This document shows, piece by piece, positions 46,699 through 58,626 of a stretch of 64,000 nucleotides of DNA. The notes below the pieces were generated by a model, which was given only the letters and a program-made list of their open reading frames with translations, had not been told where the DNA came from and made no database searches. This DNA is from Chalciporus piperatus (Eukaryota > Basidiomycota > Agaricomycetes > Boletales > Boletaceae). Every line of letters begins with the position of its first letter. Within the stretch, counting starts at the first letter, position 1. The translations under genes and the position numbers were made by a program. Where the stretch lies: positions 114,181-178,180 of the forward strand of contig JBBPTG010000042.1 of NCBI GenBank assembly GCA_038093975.1, written 5' to 3'.

Positions 46699-47436
46699 AC
46701 CTCGGCCAAAAGTGCCGCAGGAGGTCGCTGATCGAGTGAGAGCGAGGATGTTTGTGGAACGAATCTGGCAGTACCTGGTAGTGACTTGGCGATGAATTGG
46801 TTCTATGTCTTGTACCACGTTCCCTGTCTCGGGATTTTCGCACTCGACGTGTACGATCCCCTGTCAATATCCCGTAGTCTGAGTCCATACGACTTCATCC
46901 TCGGAATACACATACCAACTCTTCCTTCCGTCTTCCATGCCTAAAGAAACACCCCGGAAGAAGCACCCCTGCGATCGCAAGACAAAATGCTCGGGAGTAT
47001 TGACTAAAGTTGTTGGCACGAACGACACCGTATCTCAAAAGGATCTTCTATCCCCCCTTCGCTGAGACAGCTACGACAGGAAGCTGGAGTATCGAGTCAT
47101 GGTAGCCGCTGACATCGAGGCGCTCAGAGACAGAGTAGATCTGAGGTAGGTATTACCTGGTTTATGGTGACTCGATACGGTTGTTTCGGGACCGACACAC
47201 CTTGGAATAACCCTGGGGCTTCTCAGAGCAGAACAGGGTCAGACCAACGAGCCCTGCTGAATCATCACACTTGAACAAAAAAAGCTTTCGGGACAACGCC
47301 TGCAAGATAATGAATAGAACGTAGTTTTGGGGGATGGGTTCGTTCAGCGAATAAGATTGGATCGAAATGTGTGCATGCGTCTGTGTCGGCACTCCACCAA
47401 ACACACAACACTTTTGCCAGTTTATTTGATAGATAT

Positions 47437-47945
47437 TCATTTTCACTATCGACTCCTACGGTCGCTTCCCGGAGTATATCGACTATTCTCGGAGTTCCTG
47501 TCAACGAGCCTCCCATACTCTTGGATCGGACGATGTCGTACCATCCCACCCAGGTACTACGCTTGTTGTTGACTGCCATCAGCCAACAGGTCCCGGGCGC
47601 GTACTGTACCCGTACCGCTAACCCAAGTTATTCGGTGACGATGTTTATCGCATATGCCACCGCTGGGCCTACTAGGTCCACTCGCTTCATCGTCGGAGGT
47701 ACGAGAACGGTATTGCTATCAACTAAGATTCGAGCACGTCGTTCTGAGTAGTTCACAGTGGGAATGAAGAGGAATGAAGCCTCATCCCGAGTGAAATGCA
47801 CTATGTGATAGGCACTCCGTTCTGATCTTTACCAGAATCGTACCAACAATCTTCATGATTCGTACAACGTGCCGCGAGCATCCAGACTAATTACCACCTC
47901 ACGATCACAATTTTGGCATTTTTTCCACCAGCACCCAAACGACCC
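47437..47945. other. Unique flank inside the left repeat boundary, possible truncated coding sequence
   Basis: Just after the repeat boundary, the plus strand stays open to about 47751 with a protein-like frame (SRSISTILGVPVNEPPILLD and later SQQVPGAYCTRTANPSYSV). It has no start of its own beyond the boundary. It could be the broken end of a gene, or chance. I do not recognise it. Confidence 0.35.
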
Positions 47946-50575
47946 TCAGGCATTCTCTAGGGCTACCAACTCTGCCTTCAACTTCTTCAACTCCGTAACT
48001 GCAGCATCAATGACATCTTTTTCTGCTTTCCGCTCCTTCAACCCACGGACGTAGTTGCCTTGCTCGAGAATCTTGGCTTCTAGTGCGATTGCTTCTGGCG
48101 ACTTCGGCCCATCAGCTGCGTCATCTACTTTCCCGTTGGAAATGGCAGCTTTCTTGGTCTTGCGCTTCGAAACAGGAGTGGCCTCCTCTTTTGGTCCACC
48201 ACTTCCGCCAAACTTGGCTTTCCATACTTCCTCCATCTTTTCGTCAATGGTCTTGAACAAATGCTCGGGCTTCCCAATCCGATGACCCGCCAATATATCC
48301 GTTGCGAGGACCTCAGGAACAGCTCGCGAAGGTGCATTGAACTGCTGCAGCATAGCGTCCGCAGTCGCGGGCATGAATGGATAGACCAAAACCGACAAGA
48401 CGTAGATCAAGTTTACGGCACGCGATACGACTTGCGCGCAGCGCTGGGGGTTCTCCGTCATCAATGCCTTGTTAAGACCAGACGCTTGAAGGTATCCGTT
48501 TCCGCGATTTGAGAGGAGCATGACAGTTTGCAAACCGAGACGAAGCTTCACGCTCTCCATCGCGTCGACGTATTCTTTGAGAAGGTTGTTGACATCGGAG
48601 ATGAACTCGCCATCGAGGGGATCGTTGGGGGATAAAGGTCCTGGGGCGTCGCCACTCTCGGGAATGACACTGTCATACTGAGATGACACGAATTTCAGGG
48701 CTCGGTTCACAAAGTTTCCAAAACTAACGGTACGTCAGAGTGATGTGAAGTCGTTGCAAGCAGTTAACTCACTTTTTGAGCAGGACATTGTTGTTGACTG
48801 TAATCTGGAAATACAAGTAAAACATTCAGTCGATCTCAGGTGTGGGATAGGATGGATAGGATGCTTACGCAGTCTGCCCAAGAGAACATCGCATCCGCAC
48901 TTTCTGGGCGGGTAGCGAGAAGATAATACCGCCATACAGATGCCGGGATGCCAGTATCCTTCGCCTCAGGACCGAATACACCACGGCCCTTGCTCTTTGA
49001 GAATTTTCCACCCTCATAGTTGAGATATTCTATTGCAACCACTATCAATCTCGCACCCTTAGCCTTTAAGAGAAGAGTCTTACCCGTTGTCGATATGTGA
49101 TGAAGTGTGGTCCATTTCCTGCCGTCGGCGAGTAACATAGCAGGGAAATAAATAGTGTGGAAGTAAACATTGTCCTTGCCCATGAACTGGTATAACTTGA
49201 CATTGTCGGGGTTAAGCCACCACTGTCGCCATTCAGGGGTATAGTTGGCGGTTATGCTTGGGTAGCCGATCACAGCGTCAAACTGGCAGATGAATGATTA
49301 GAGACCAGGTTTTAGGATTATCTCGAACCATGATACTGACCCATACATCTATGAAAGCTGTTAGCATGATGAACTCTTTATGCAGATTTGGCACGTACAA
49401 AGGACTTTTCCATCCATTTCCTTGTCGTCTTCTCTACCAAGAGCTGGAATCGGAACACCCCACGTCAAATCACGGGTAACGGGTGTCGGGCGCAAGCCAC
49501 CCTTCATGCGCGCATCGACGATCTCCCCTTCAGTATTGATCGTTGCGTTCGGCGACCATTTGCCATTCTTGTAAGATTTCTTAATCCACTCTTCTAGCTG
49601 CGGTTGCGCTTTATCGAGTCTGAAATACATGTGAGAGGAGGAGCGCGCGACGACTTTGTGGGTTTTATCAATAAGACATCGAGGTTCGAGAAGGTCTATG
49701 GCATCGAGGGTGCGGGCGCAACCATCACATTGGTCCCCTCGAGCGTCCTACGAAGATCGTCATTTGATCTCAGCAATAACGATAGATTCTACTTACAGGG
49801 AAACTGCAATGTGGGCATATGCCCTCAACATAGCGATCGGCCAAAAATCTTGCATCATCAACATATGATAATGACGTAAGTGGAAGCACTTACTTTTGAC
49901 ATCCTTCACAGTACGTCTGATCTTTCACCTGTTTTTCTAGATAATCGTTTTTCCCGAGATTAAGGTATATTGACTGGCAGATTCTGAGACGGAAACGTCA
50001 GTTGAGAAGCGCTGAAAAGTAGTGTGACAGTACTCTGTATGGTAAGGAGTTGAAGTGCGTCCGAAGAGGTCAAACCTGTTCCACTGCGTTCAGAACAACG
50101 TAACATAAAAATGCAAATCGTAACTTGCCCGATGTCAAACCACTCGTAAGTTTCTCTATGTAGAGCGTGATATTTATCACACAATTGTCTGGGTGTGACG
50201 CCTTCCTTCAAGGCTGCAGTTTCTGTGGCTGTTCCATACTCGTCTGTTCCACAGATGTAGAGCGTTCTACGATTGCGAGTGCCTGCGATCTAGCTGTGAA
50301 ATGATATTAGACCCGAGGTAACTGTACATACGGCTATAACTATAGTATTGTTCCCTTGTCAGACAGAGTAGTTCACGGCGCGAAAAGTGATGGATCAACT
50401 CACCGACTAAATACGTCGGCGCTGAGAACGCTTCCGATAATGTTTCCTGCCAAAAATATGATATGAGAGTGGTCAGACGATCAGGCGATGGGGTATACAC
50501 ACCTAGATGGGGTACATTGTTACAGTAGGGCAAAGCGGATGTAATCAAAATGTTCGTTTCTCCTTCCTTTGGCAA
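47946..50575 (-). CDS. MES1: Cytosolic methionyl-tRNA synthetase with C-terminal WHEP-like helix pair
   Basis: Multi-exon gene from 50575 to 47946. The HIGH-type motif is NVPHLG at the start ([16 protein letters not shown]). A zinc-binding knuckle follows (CEGCQK ... CPHC). Then come [17 protein letters not shown], and the KMSKS loop as KFSKSKG. The anticodon-binding domain includes NFVNRALKF. The C-terminal about 40 residues ([18 protein letters not shown] then [11 protein letters not shown]) form a WHEP-like tRNA-binding hairpin. The enzyme charges tRNA with methionine in the cytosol. It lies in the unique segment between the inverted-repeat arms, so its position would be affected by any inversion there. 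Confidence 0.94.
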
Positions 50576-51361
50576 TCTAACACAATGGATGATACTGAGA
50601 ATAAGACAGACGGATCAGAGAAGACATCCTCACATCGCGGATTGCCCAGGATCGGGGATCACTCTGAGAACTTCTTGTCTGATTGTCTGAGTCATCGAGG
50701 ACTCTTGCAAAGCTCAAGGACTTGGAAGTTCTTGGTCTTGTGGCAAGATTGAGTTGGAATCCTTGATCGATTTAAATCCAGTCTGACTCGCCTGTTGACT
50801 CGACTCAACATTCACAAATCTCATCTTCCTCGATCATGACTAAGCGACCGCCATAGCCACGAACCGGAACCAAACGGCACTGTACGCGGCCTCTAGCCTC
50901 TACTTAGGTCGAGACAGTGCAGGAGCGTAAGTGGCCGCAGTGATTCATCTCTTTTTTGGGGGGGGCGAACTGTCATTTCCGTGGCGCGCACAGCTGTACA
51001 CGTTTGATTGAAGGTACCCGCGTATCTGTGATCTTATCGACAATTTGATTCTGTCAACTCACGCCTCGACTCGACCACCAATGGAGGGCATCTTCAATTC
51101 CGTATCTGGTTTCTGAATCCTTTGTCGTTTACGGCCGAAACTGTAGCGAGGAGATAACATGCTGATTTACAGCTTTACTGACTCAGACAGGTGGTTTCAC
51201 ATCTAAGTACATGCCGTGAACATGTGGCACTATCTAATTAACCACCGGATCCGGTGAGTCGTGTGTCTCGCATGTTCCCACTCTATAAAGTCGCGTGCCT
51301 TTGCGGGGTTGACTTGTCAATGCCTACCTAGTTCTGTCTCCCCCCCCAATTCGTTGACGCG
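50576..51361. promoter_or_regulatory. Divergent promoter region
   Basis: 785 bp between the methionyl-tRNA synthetase and MFS transporter genes, transcribed apart. A G-run (GGGGGGGC) near 50960 and a pyrimidine run (CCCCCCCC) near 51340 occur. No gene is seen. Confidence 0.5.
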
Positions 51362-53953
51362 ATGCCGCTGGACAGGATCATAACAGACCCCATCATTTCC
51401 ACAGAGAACACTGCGTTCTCCCCATCCCGCTCGCGGCCACCTGTGGATCACTCTGGTTATTCATCCGAGCTTGTCTTACCAACGGAACGGGACCCTCTCG
51501 TCGGCGCTCCGAAGCCTAAGAAGCCATTCTACCGTGCACGTCCATTATGGTAATTTCCTCCATTCATGGACGCAGAAGCGTGAATTAATCTGTGTCCAGG
51601 CTAGTGCCATTCGCTTTGACCGCCTCTCTTACGGTGAGCGTATACCCCGTTGTGAAATTCGCCACCTTCTGAAACCGTCTGGACACCCTAGCGCGGAATG
51701 ACGCTGGCGTCTCGTGTAGAGGTGTTCACCGAGCTTTCTTGTAGACAGCTTCACGAACGCGACAACCATACTTCTTTCGTTCCTCACGTGCCAGGTACCC
51801 ACACTTCAGCTCCCCGTCAATTTGATTCTGCCAGCCCAAGTTTCATTCCTGTATATCTACCCTCCGCTCCTTCTCAAACGCTGGAAGAATCAGATGGCGA
51901 CGGCGTCAATGAGGGCGATGACCCTCGCGTTATCCCGGGGAAGAAGTGTGTTTCGGATCCTGCTGTACAGGCCGGTGCCGCACGACTTCAGACCATAATG
52001 ACGACCACGATGGGCGCGTTATCAGCCCTTACTACAGGTTGGTGGGGTAAGTTCGGGGAACGCCATGGTCGCACTCGGGTTCTTGCAATGTCCACATTCG
52101 GTCTCCTCCTCACGTACGTCCGCATCATCTTTCTGGAAAGCAGTTGGTAGACCTGTAAGCATCTGATCAGGGATCTCACGTTCATCCTTGTCTCTACGCC
52201 CAACAACCCTCTCGCTGCACACTCACATAAGCTCTTGATATTGGCTCCAATCATCGAGGGCGCATTGGGAGGATGGTCATCGCTCACAGGCGCCAATACT
52301 GCTTACATTGCCGACTGCACATCACCTGGATCTCGTGCAACTATCTTTGCACGCTTTACTGGAGTGTTGTTCGTCGGCTTGGCACTGGGTCCGATTATCG
52401 GCGCATGGTTAATCAAACATCCTCTAGCGTTCTTGAGGGTCGGGCAAGGTACGCTTCATTACCGCTCATGACCGTACTCAGACTCATGATCGAACTAGCT
52501 AACCACCCGTTGCAAAGTGTTAACTCAGTCTTCTGGGTTGCTATCTTTTGCTCTTTCATAAACCTTCTGCTCGTTCTTTTTGTGTTCCCGGAGTCCCTTC
52601 CGGCATCCCGTCGAGCGATGAACAAAAAGGGCAAGAATCGTGCGGCTGATGGTTATGAAAATGGGACCAGCCGTAAGTTATTCCTTGTCGTAAAGGTGAA
52701 AACCATGAATCAGTGCTACAGGGAAGGAGAAGAGAAGTCACGGGATCATGCGCGTTGTGAAGGGTTTCATCTCTCCTCTTCGCGAATTCTTGCCATCCGA
52801 TGTCCCGGTGGCTCGCGCTTCAGGGGAAATGCCTAGCCAGTCACGCACACGCAAGGACTGGAGCCTAACTTTCCTCGCCTTGGCGCTCTTCATCCACATG
52901 CTCGCGTCGGGTCTCTTCCAAATCAAGTACCTCTATGCTGAGCACGTCTACGACTGGGCAGCGGAACAACTGAGTTACTATATCTCGTTTATGGGTGCTA
53001 TTCGAGCCTTCCATCTTCTCTTCCTCTTGCCGCGTAAGTCTGCAAACAACACCACTGAAGTGAAACGCGTATTGACAGCACACAAGTACTGTTGGCTACA
53101 TTCAAACCTGTTCAGGCAGTGGTGGCCTCAGCAATTTCAGGACAAGCCACCACCACCGGTCCCAAGGGCAAGCCCAAGCCAACGAAATCCCACCTTTTTG
53201 CTGAAATCCGCTTCGACCTCCTCATCGTACGGTGCTCGATGTTCTTCGACTTTTGTTCTCATGCACTCGTCGTCCTTTCACCGCTTCCTTCCAAGGATCC
53301 CGTGGCTGCATGGTGGTCACAATTCATGTTCATTGGAGCTACTTCGTTGGCGTGTGCTGGTGCCGGAGTTATGCCTGCCATTCAAAGCTTGGCTCTGAGC
53401 ACCCTACAAGGGCGCAAATTGGCGGAGAAAGAGGAAGCCGCACGGTTGCAGAACGGCTCAAGGGGTGCGCGTGCACCTGAAGAACAAGATGCAGAACCCG
53501 AATCAGGTAAACTCTTTGGTGGGCTCGCTGTCCTTCAGGCAGCTGGCCAAACCATTCTTGGGGTGCGTTTTTCTCCTTCCATCCCATTCACTCATCTTGG
53601 AGAGAACTTGCGCCCTAATCAGCTCCCAAATATAGCCCATGGTATTCGGTGTGATATATGGCAGCACTGTTGCTTCTTTTCCCAAAGCTATCTTTGCGGC
53701 GGCCGCGTGTCTCGTCATCGTATCTCTTATCCTCACACTGTTCATCAGACCGGATGTCAGTTTGTCCGTGCCGAAGGACAAGGTGAAGACGACGACGAAA
53801 TCCTCGAAGCGTAGACCCGAGGAGCAGAGGGGTCGTTCGAGGGTGAGCAAAGACCTTCGAGGAGGATCCGCGAACGCTGGATATGGTGCTACAAGATATG
53901 ACCCAAGCGGCTCCAGGCCAAGGTCCGATGCTGGTACATCTGGAAGTGTGTGA
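51362..53953 (+). CDS. MFS transporter
   Basis: Many exons from 51362 to 53953. A cytosolic N-terminus (TERDPLVGAPKPKKPFYRARP) precedes helix 1 (LVPFALTASLTRG). The first repeat has the MFS loop GKFGERHGRTRVLAMS (G-x3-D/E-R-x-G-R-R type). Later helices include LLILAPIIEGALGGWSSL, FTGVLFVGLALGPIIGAW, FWVAIFCSFINLLLVLFVFPES, then a central cytosolic loop. The second repeat has LFIHMLASGLFQ, MFIGATSLACAGAGVMPA and FAAAACLVIVSLIL, with a basic tail. This fits the Major Facilitator Superfamily. The substrate is unknown, and the fold resembles folate/tetracycline-type fungal members. Confidence 0.88.
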
Positions 53954-54206
53954 AGCGTCGATAGACGTTCGCCACTGTTTGGGTTGGTTATGGTGACATA
54001 GAAAGAGGGGTGATAGTATTCGTATCAGTATTTACTCGTTTGTTTTCGTGCTGTTGTGTCATGGGATTTTACGCTATATCAATTCTACTCACAAGACCAA
54101 AAGGTCTTTAGTTTCATCGAGTCTGTCGAGATGAAGCCCAAAGTATACACGAAATCCAAGATACAGTCACAGCGATATATTCAGCTTCGTTTCCTACACA
54201 TCCTCC

Positions 54207-55270
54207 TCATCGAGACCTAGATCCACCAAACCCAGTGCTAGTCCTGAGAGGTCCCATCCTAGACGACCCCTCCCCCCTGTCCGTTTCATCAGAAAAACTC
54301 TCCGTTCGCCTCGCTGCCGCTCTGAAACCCGGATTGCGCCGTCGCTCCCAGTCGTACGGCTGTGACTGACCTCGATTGAGTAAACTACCCCCCAGCGCAC
54401 CCAGTGTTGCACCTGTCCAGAATCCAGGACGCCATGACTCGGACGGCGGATCTTTCGTATACGGCGGAGGTGGGTTCTGGTAGTTACCTGGGAAAGAGCC
54501 TGATCCCCGAGGGCCTGGTCGATCAGTACCAGGTTGCCATGCACCGCCTGGCCCTGGACCAGGATATGTGGGGGGAGGAATGCGTTGTGTGTTTCCCGTG
54601 GGTGGGTAGGTACGGCGTAGACAGGAATAGATGATGTTGTACAAGATGGCCGATAAGACAGCGACCCAGACGAGCATGAAGATGATACCAGAGGCGTCCA
54701 TATCTGCCAGTCAGTCAGACGATCAGCTTTGTGTTCCGTAGGATGGAATTTTCGAGAGGAGGGGAAGCGTACTGCGCAAGAAGTTTAATCTGCCAAAGGA
54801 TGACCACGAAGAGTCTCCTCTGAGAGTGTGAGGAAGTTGTACGACGTGGTATTCGAGAGAACAGGAACCTGGGGCGGGGGGTTTGTTGAGGATCACTGAA
54901 CTTTGAAGAGAGGACGACCGACCTTTCATCACATATGGATCACCAGGTCCATTCCACCCCTCGCATGAGACTTCCACCCTGCCGAACCGCAAAGAGGAAG
55001 GCAAATCCGCCTCACACTATCGCGAACAGTCAACTCGAGCTTCACATAATATCACAGTAATCACAGCTTCTTGGAACCATGACGTACCGTCCAGTCGACA
55101 TCGACGCCTGAGCCGCCGATGTTCCTACAACGCACAACCTCAGGCTGGTACGAGGCGCAAGGTTTCCCGATGCATACCAGCTGAGCAACCGGGGCAGTTC
55201 TCCTAGACGCGGTAAGCGAGCCTTTGTAGAAAGTGAGTGAGGGAATTTTTTCGAGGGCTACTCGAGACAT
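54207..55270 (-). CDS. SARAF homolog (store-operated Ca2+ entry regulatory factor)
   Basis: Exon pieces give LEKIPSLTFYKGSLTASRR, PVAQLVCIGKPCASYQPEVVRC, DVDWTCEADLPSS-type strands and SCEGWNGPGDPYV. A luminal CSLEYHV segment and one transmembrane helix follow (IIFMLVWVAVLSAILYNII), then a Pro/Gly/Arg-rich cytosolic tail (PPPTYPGPGPGG ... GGSRSR). This is the domain order of SARAF/TMEM66, an ER membrane protein that limits store-operated calcium entry. Cysteines of the luminal fold are present. A signal peptide is expected before LEKIPS but I could not place it, so a 5' exon may be missing. The gene lies between MFS and OPT transporter genes. Confidence 0.8.
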
Positions 55271-55525
55271 ATTCTACAACAGCCAATCCTGAGGTTACTG
55301 TATGGTACTGCAAGGAACGAGCGGCGAGACTGTCACGGAGAAGGAGGCGAGTTTGTCGCGTAAGTTCCACGTCGTCCGAGAAGCTTTGCCGTTCTTGGAA
55401 GCGCCATGTGTGACCCCACAAGCACAACACAAGCACCACGCCTCGATGTCATTTCGCAGTCAATTAATGATTCAGTGGAATAATCCATTGGGCATGGTAC
55501 ATCCAGATAAGATACAGATGCCACC

Positions 55526-58101
55526 TCATCCAGGACATCCAGGACAGATCCCACCACTACAACCCCAACAGCTGATAACACCAACTCCACATGTTCTTAG
55601 AACGAGCGAGACAACACTGATCACTCCCTCTCCCAGCACGAAACCGCTGGCAATGACAATGAGACGGATGTCTGCACCACCGGCGTTGGAAACCCGTCGG
55701 TGGTACCAGTACTCTATCAACCCTCCGATAAGTCGCGCCAGTGAGAACGAAGGCGTGTTCAAGAAGCCAATTGCAAACGCGACTCCGGATGGGATCCACC
55801 TAGCGTAACGTAGGCCACGACGGACAGCCATGATTTTAATGCCTGCGACCACGGAGAACAGCAGGGCGAATAGCAGCATGAAAGAACTGCTCTTTTCCGG
55901 TAGTTGTCCGTTACCTGTTTCTCGTCAGTCACCCTTTGGACCAGAGGAGGTCTAGAGGACTTACGAAGCAAACGTGCAAGTCCGAGCCATACGTATGCAG
56001 TCGGAGCCGGGAAAGATGGACCAGGTATCGTGTAGGCTCTCTGATAAAGGGTATACGCAGTAGCAGATACAACAATCGATAGTGACGACCCAATCATTTG
56101 ACCATAAAACTGAGCTCTTGGCGAGGCACGAATGAGGTGGCCAGTCTTCAGGTCTTGCATAAGATCTCCCGCTCTGCTTGCGATGAGAAACCCCAATTTA
56201 ATTTATGTGGAGGACATGAACTCACTGTTGTGCGCCTGCTTCAGCAACTCCTCCTGCGATTATGTTGGCGACAACATTTCCAGGTTGAATCCAAGCAAAT
56301 AGAAGCTGCGAGACTTTACCCAGTCCGCTTACGGGGTTCAAGTCCGTCTCTCCCAACGCGCGAACCCTGACGAATGATCATAAGAAAGGGTGGCACAACG
56401 CAACACAGCTGCACCTACCCCAGGATGCTCAACAGACCACCAAAGGCAAATCCAATCAGTGTTGCCCATGGCTTGATTCCCTCGCCCCCGAAAACCATCC
56501 AAACCAACAGAGTCCCTACTATCACACTGACCGCCAAGCCGATCAAAACCCAGCGTCCGGGAACAAGCCTGTCTGGGGTTTCGACCTCGTGATCCTCTTC
56601 GGCATCGCCATGCTTTGCGGCGGACGAAAATACCTTCAGGATGGATGACTGGACGGTAGGGAGAAGCGAAACAAAGGAATCTGCACACATAATTGCGAGC
56701 GAAACCCAGAGGATCCATCCTCGTGCGCCAGTCGACATGTCACCTACTGGTCCTGGAGCCCAACCCGAGCGCTTGGAAAGTGGCGATAGAACTCCCCATC
56801 CCACAAGCATTCCCTGGACAGCGGATCAGGTTTATAATTAGACGAATCTCGATCAAAAGTCGATGCATACCAAGTTCATGCTCAGGGTCGTAGGGAAGCC
56901 CATAATGATGCCTGTGTACAAGTGAATGTGAGGAGATTGAACTACTCTGGTTCCTCGAATGATCCATACCCTGACCAACGTATGATAAGCTAGGGGTGAA
57001 TGACCACAGCCATTCACGGGCAAGGTATTTTCCAAAGAGGGGCACAGAGAAAACGATGGGGAAGAAGTACGCTGCAAGCTGAGAACAATGAGAGCCACCA
57101 AATCAGACATAGAGGAGCACCAACAGTCATAGCACCGGAAACCAAAAAACTGTAGGTGAGGTCCATCCAGCCTTCTTGCTGAACAATTTCGCGTTCCTCT
57201 GCTTCGTCGGCGGGTTCTTCGACCAGCGTATCGACATCGTCAACGTAGGTAGTATGGTTAGCCATATCTTCGGTATCAAGAGCTCTGTAGCCAGAACGAC
57301 GACGTATTGATGTATCCGGAGGCGGGAGTTGATGGAGAACAGAAATCAGCTGTGCAGTTGCAGTTCCAGAAGGGAACGCAAGTTGCTCCTCGACGATCTG
57401 TCATATAAGTGAGAGATGTCGATTACATGGCTAGAAGCTATACACACCACTTGCTTTCGAATTGGAGGCGACAAGAATACACCGAAAAATGCAATTGAGC
57501 ATGACCAAGCAACAGTGGAGAGCCAAGTGAGGTGAATGGGCGGGCTTCCGTCAAGGTCTTCCTCCAATAGTCCGAGAGCAGGAAGAATCCCAACGAACCC
57601 TGCTGCTAATGGCATCTAAGAAGCAAATATAGTTTTGCGTGATGGAGGCGAATGGTAGAAACTTACGGTACCAGTGGCGACAGCAGTCGTCTGCACCACA
57701 ATGATCTCTTGAGGTGATAAAGGAGTCGGGAGCATCTTGGAGACCAGAAACCCAATGAGGGCGGACTGCAATGACATCCTGGTTTCTTGAGCACGAGAGC
57801 GTAATTATCGTTCAGTGAACCTACATGCTTATCCATCCTGTTTGAAGACCGAAATAGAGATTGGTAAAGCACAGCAAGCAGCCGATGAGGAGTCCAAGTA
57901 TCACTGCGGGCAGCTACGAAAAGCCTGACTGAGCGAGTGGGGAGGCCTGTCGAAAAGCACTTACTGTAAATTCAGGTTGGGTCGGCGGCCTTTGGCTATC
58001 TGGATCCTGCGCGTCGCCTCCGCCTGGAAGACATGATCTCGAATGAAGGCTCAGTCAAATAGTTCCTGGGGTGATACCCTGATGTGTTTTACCTGATCCA
58101 T
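55526..58101 (-). CDS. OPT-family oligopeptide/metal-chelate transporter
   Basis: Many short exons from 58101 to 55526. The tiny first exon (MDQ) joins a cytosolic piece ending TQPEFT, then the first helices with FTNLYFGLQTGWISM, the conserved OPT signature. Further helices include IVVQTTAVATGT, FFGVFLSPPIRKQ, EEQLAFPSGTATA, LAAYFFPIVFSVPLFGKYL, GWGVLSPLSKRSGW, AIMCADSFVSLLP, GNVVANIIAGGVAEAGAQQ and AGDLMQDLKTGHLI. About 14 helices fit the OPT fold. Members carry small peptides, glutathione or metal chelates. The AGDLMQDLKTGHL and GGVAEAGAQQ motifs are typical of the YSL/YGL114W-like branch. Confidence 0.9.
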
Positions 58102-58626
58102 GTTGCGAGATTCATGCCAGTACACTCACTAGGTGAGTGGTTGGTTGAATGGGTCTTGGTCCCTAGGCAGCTGACCTAATGCACTTCAATGCACAGCCTG
58201 CCCCTATAGCTCACTACAGTTACAGTACACCTTGCACGCTGTCAGATTCTACAGTTACAAGGTAATCATATGTGTAAACCCCCAAGGAAATCCACAAGAA
58301 ATCCACTTTCATCTAAGTACATTTTCCCCCCAAGTGTAGAGTACCACTTAAAGTTTGTGTTGTATGTTTTTTTTCACCGTCCACACGTGGCGCTTAGTCA
58401 TTTTTGCCGACATTGCCATGCTAATCCAACTGTGTCAGACACGGAATCCCCTTGTCCCTCATCGACGGCGACGACGACGAACGCGTCGAGGCCATCGCCG
58501 ACGATAACGACCACAACACTGCGCACATCATCCCACCTGCTGCGCACCGTTCTCTGTGGCCCGCATTCTCTTTTACACTCTCTCCGTGGGCTGATTTCGT
58601 CACCTCACTCTCCGCCGCTCGTCGCC
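58102..58626. promoter_or_regulatory. Divergent promoter region
   Basis: 525 bp between the OPT and Med19 genes, transcribed apart. It contains a CACTCACT repeat near 58120 and a poly-T run near 58368. No gene is supported. Confidence 0.5.

Larger units (their letters stand above)
44310..47436. repeat. Left arm of a large inverted repeat (visible part)
   Basis: The sequence is repeated in reverse complement at 60895-64000 with very few differences. Paired coordinates sum to about 108310, or 108331 beyond a 20-bp insertion near 46937. The inner boundary is sharp at AGATAT (47431-47436). The outer boundary is not visible because the right arm runs off the window. The arm contains the second half of the ENPP gene, the repeat-rich promoter and the small secreted peptide gene. 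Confidence 0.95.

Noticed and set aside
47162..47446. Minus-strand frame of 94 residues, identical in the other arm
   Set aside because: It is duplicated only because it lies in the inverted repeat. The composition is not protein-like, and its first codons cross the boundary in one copy.
55302..55808. Long plus-strand frame of 168 residues, Pro/Thr-rich
   Set aside because: It is antisense to the last exons of the OPT transporter, whose helices are clear. It has no domain signal of its own.
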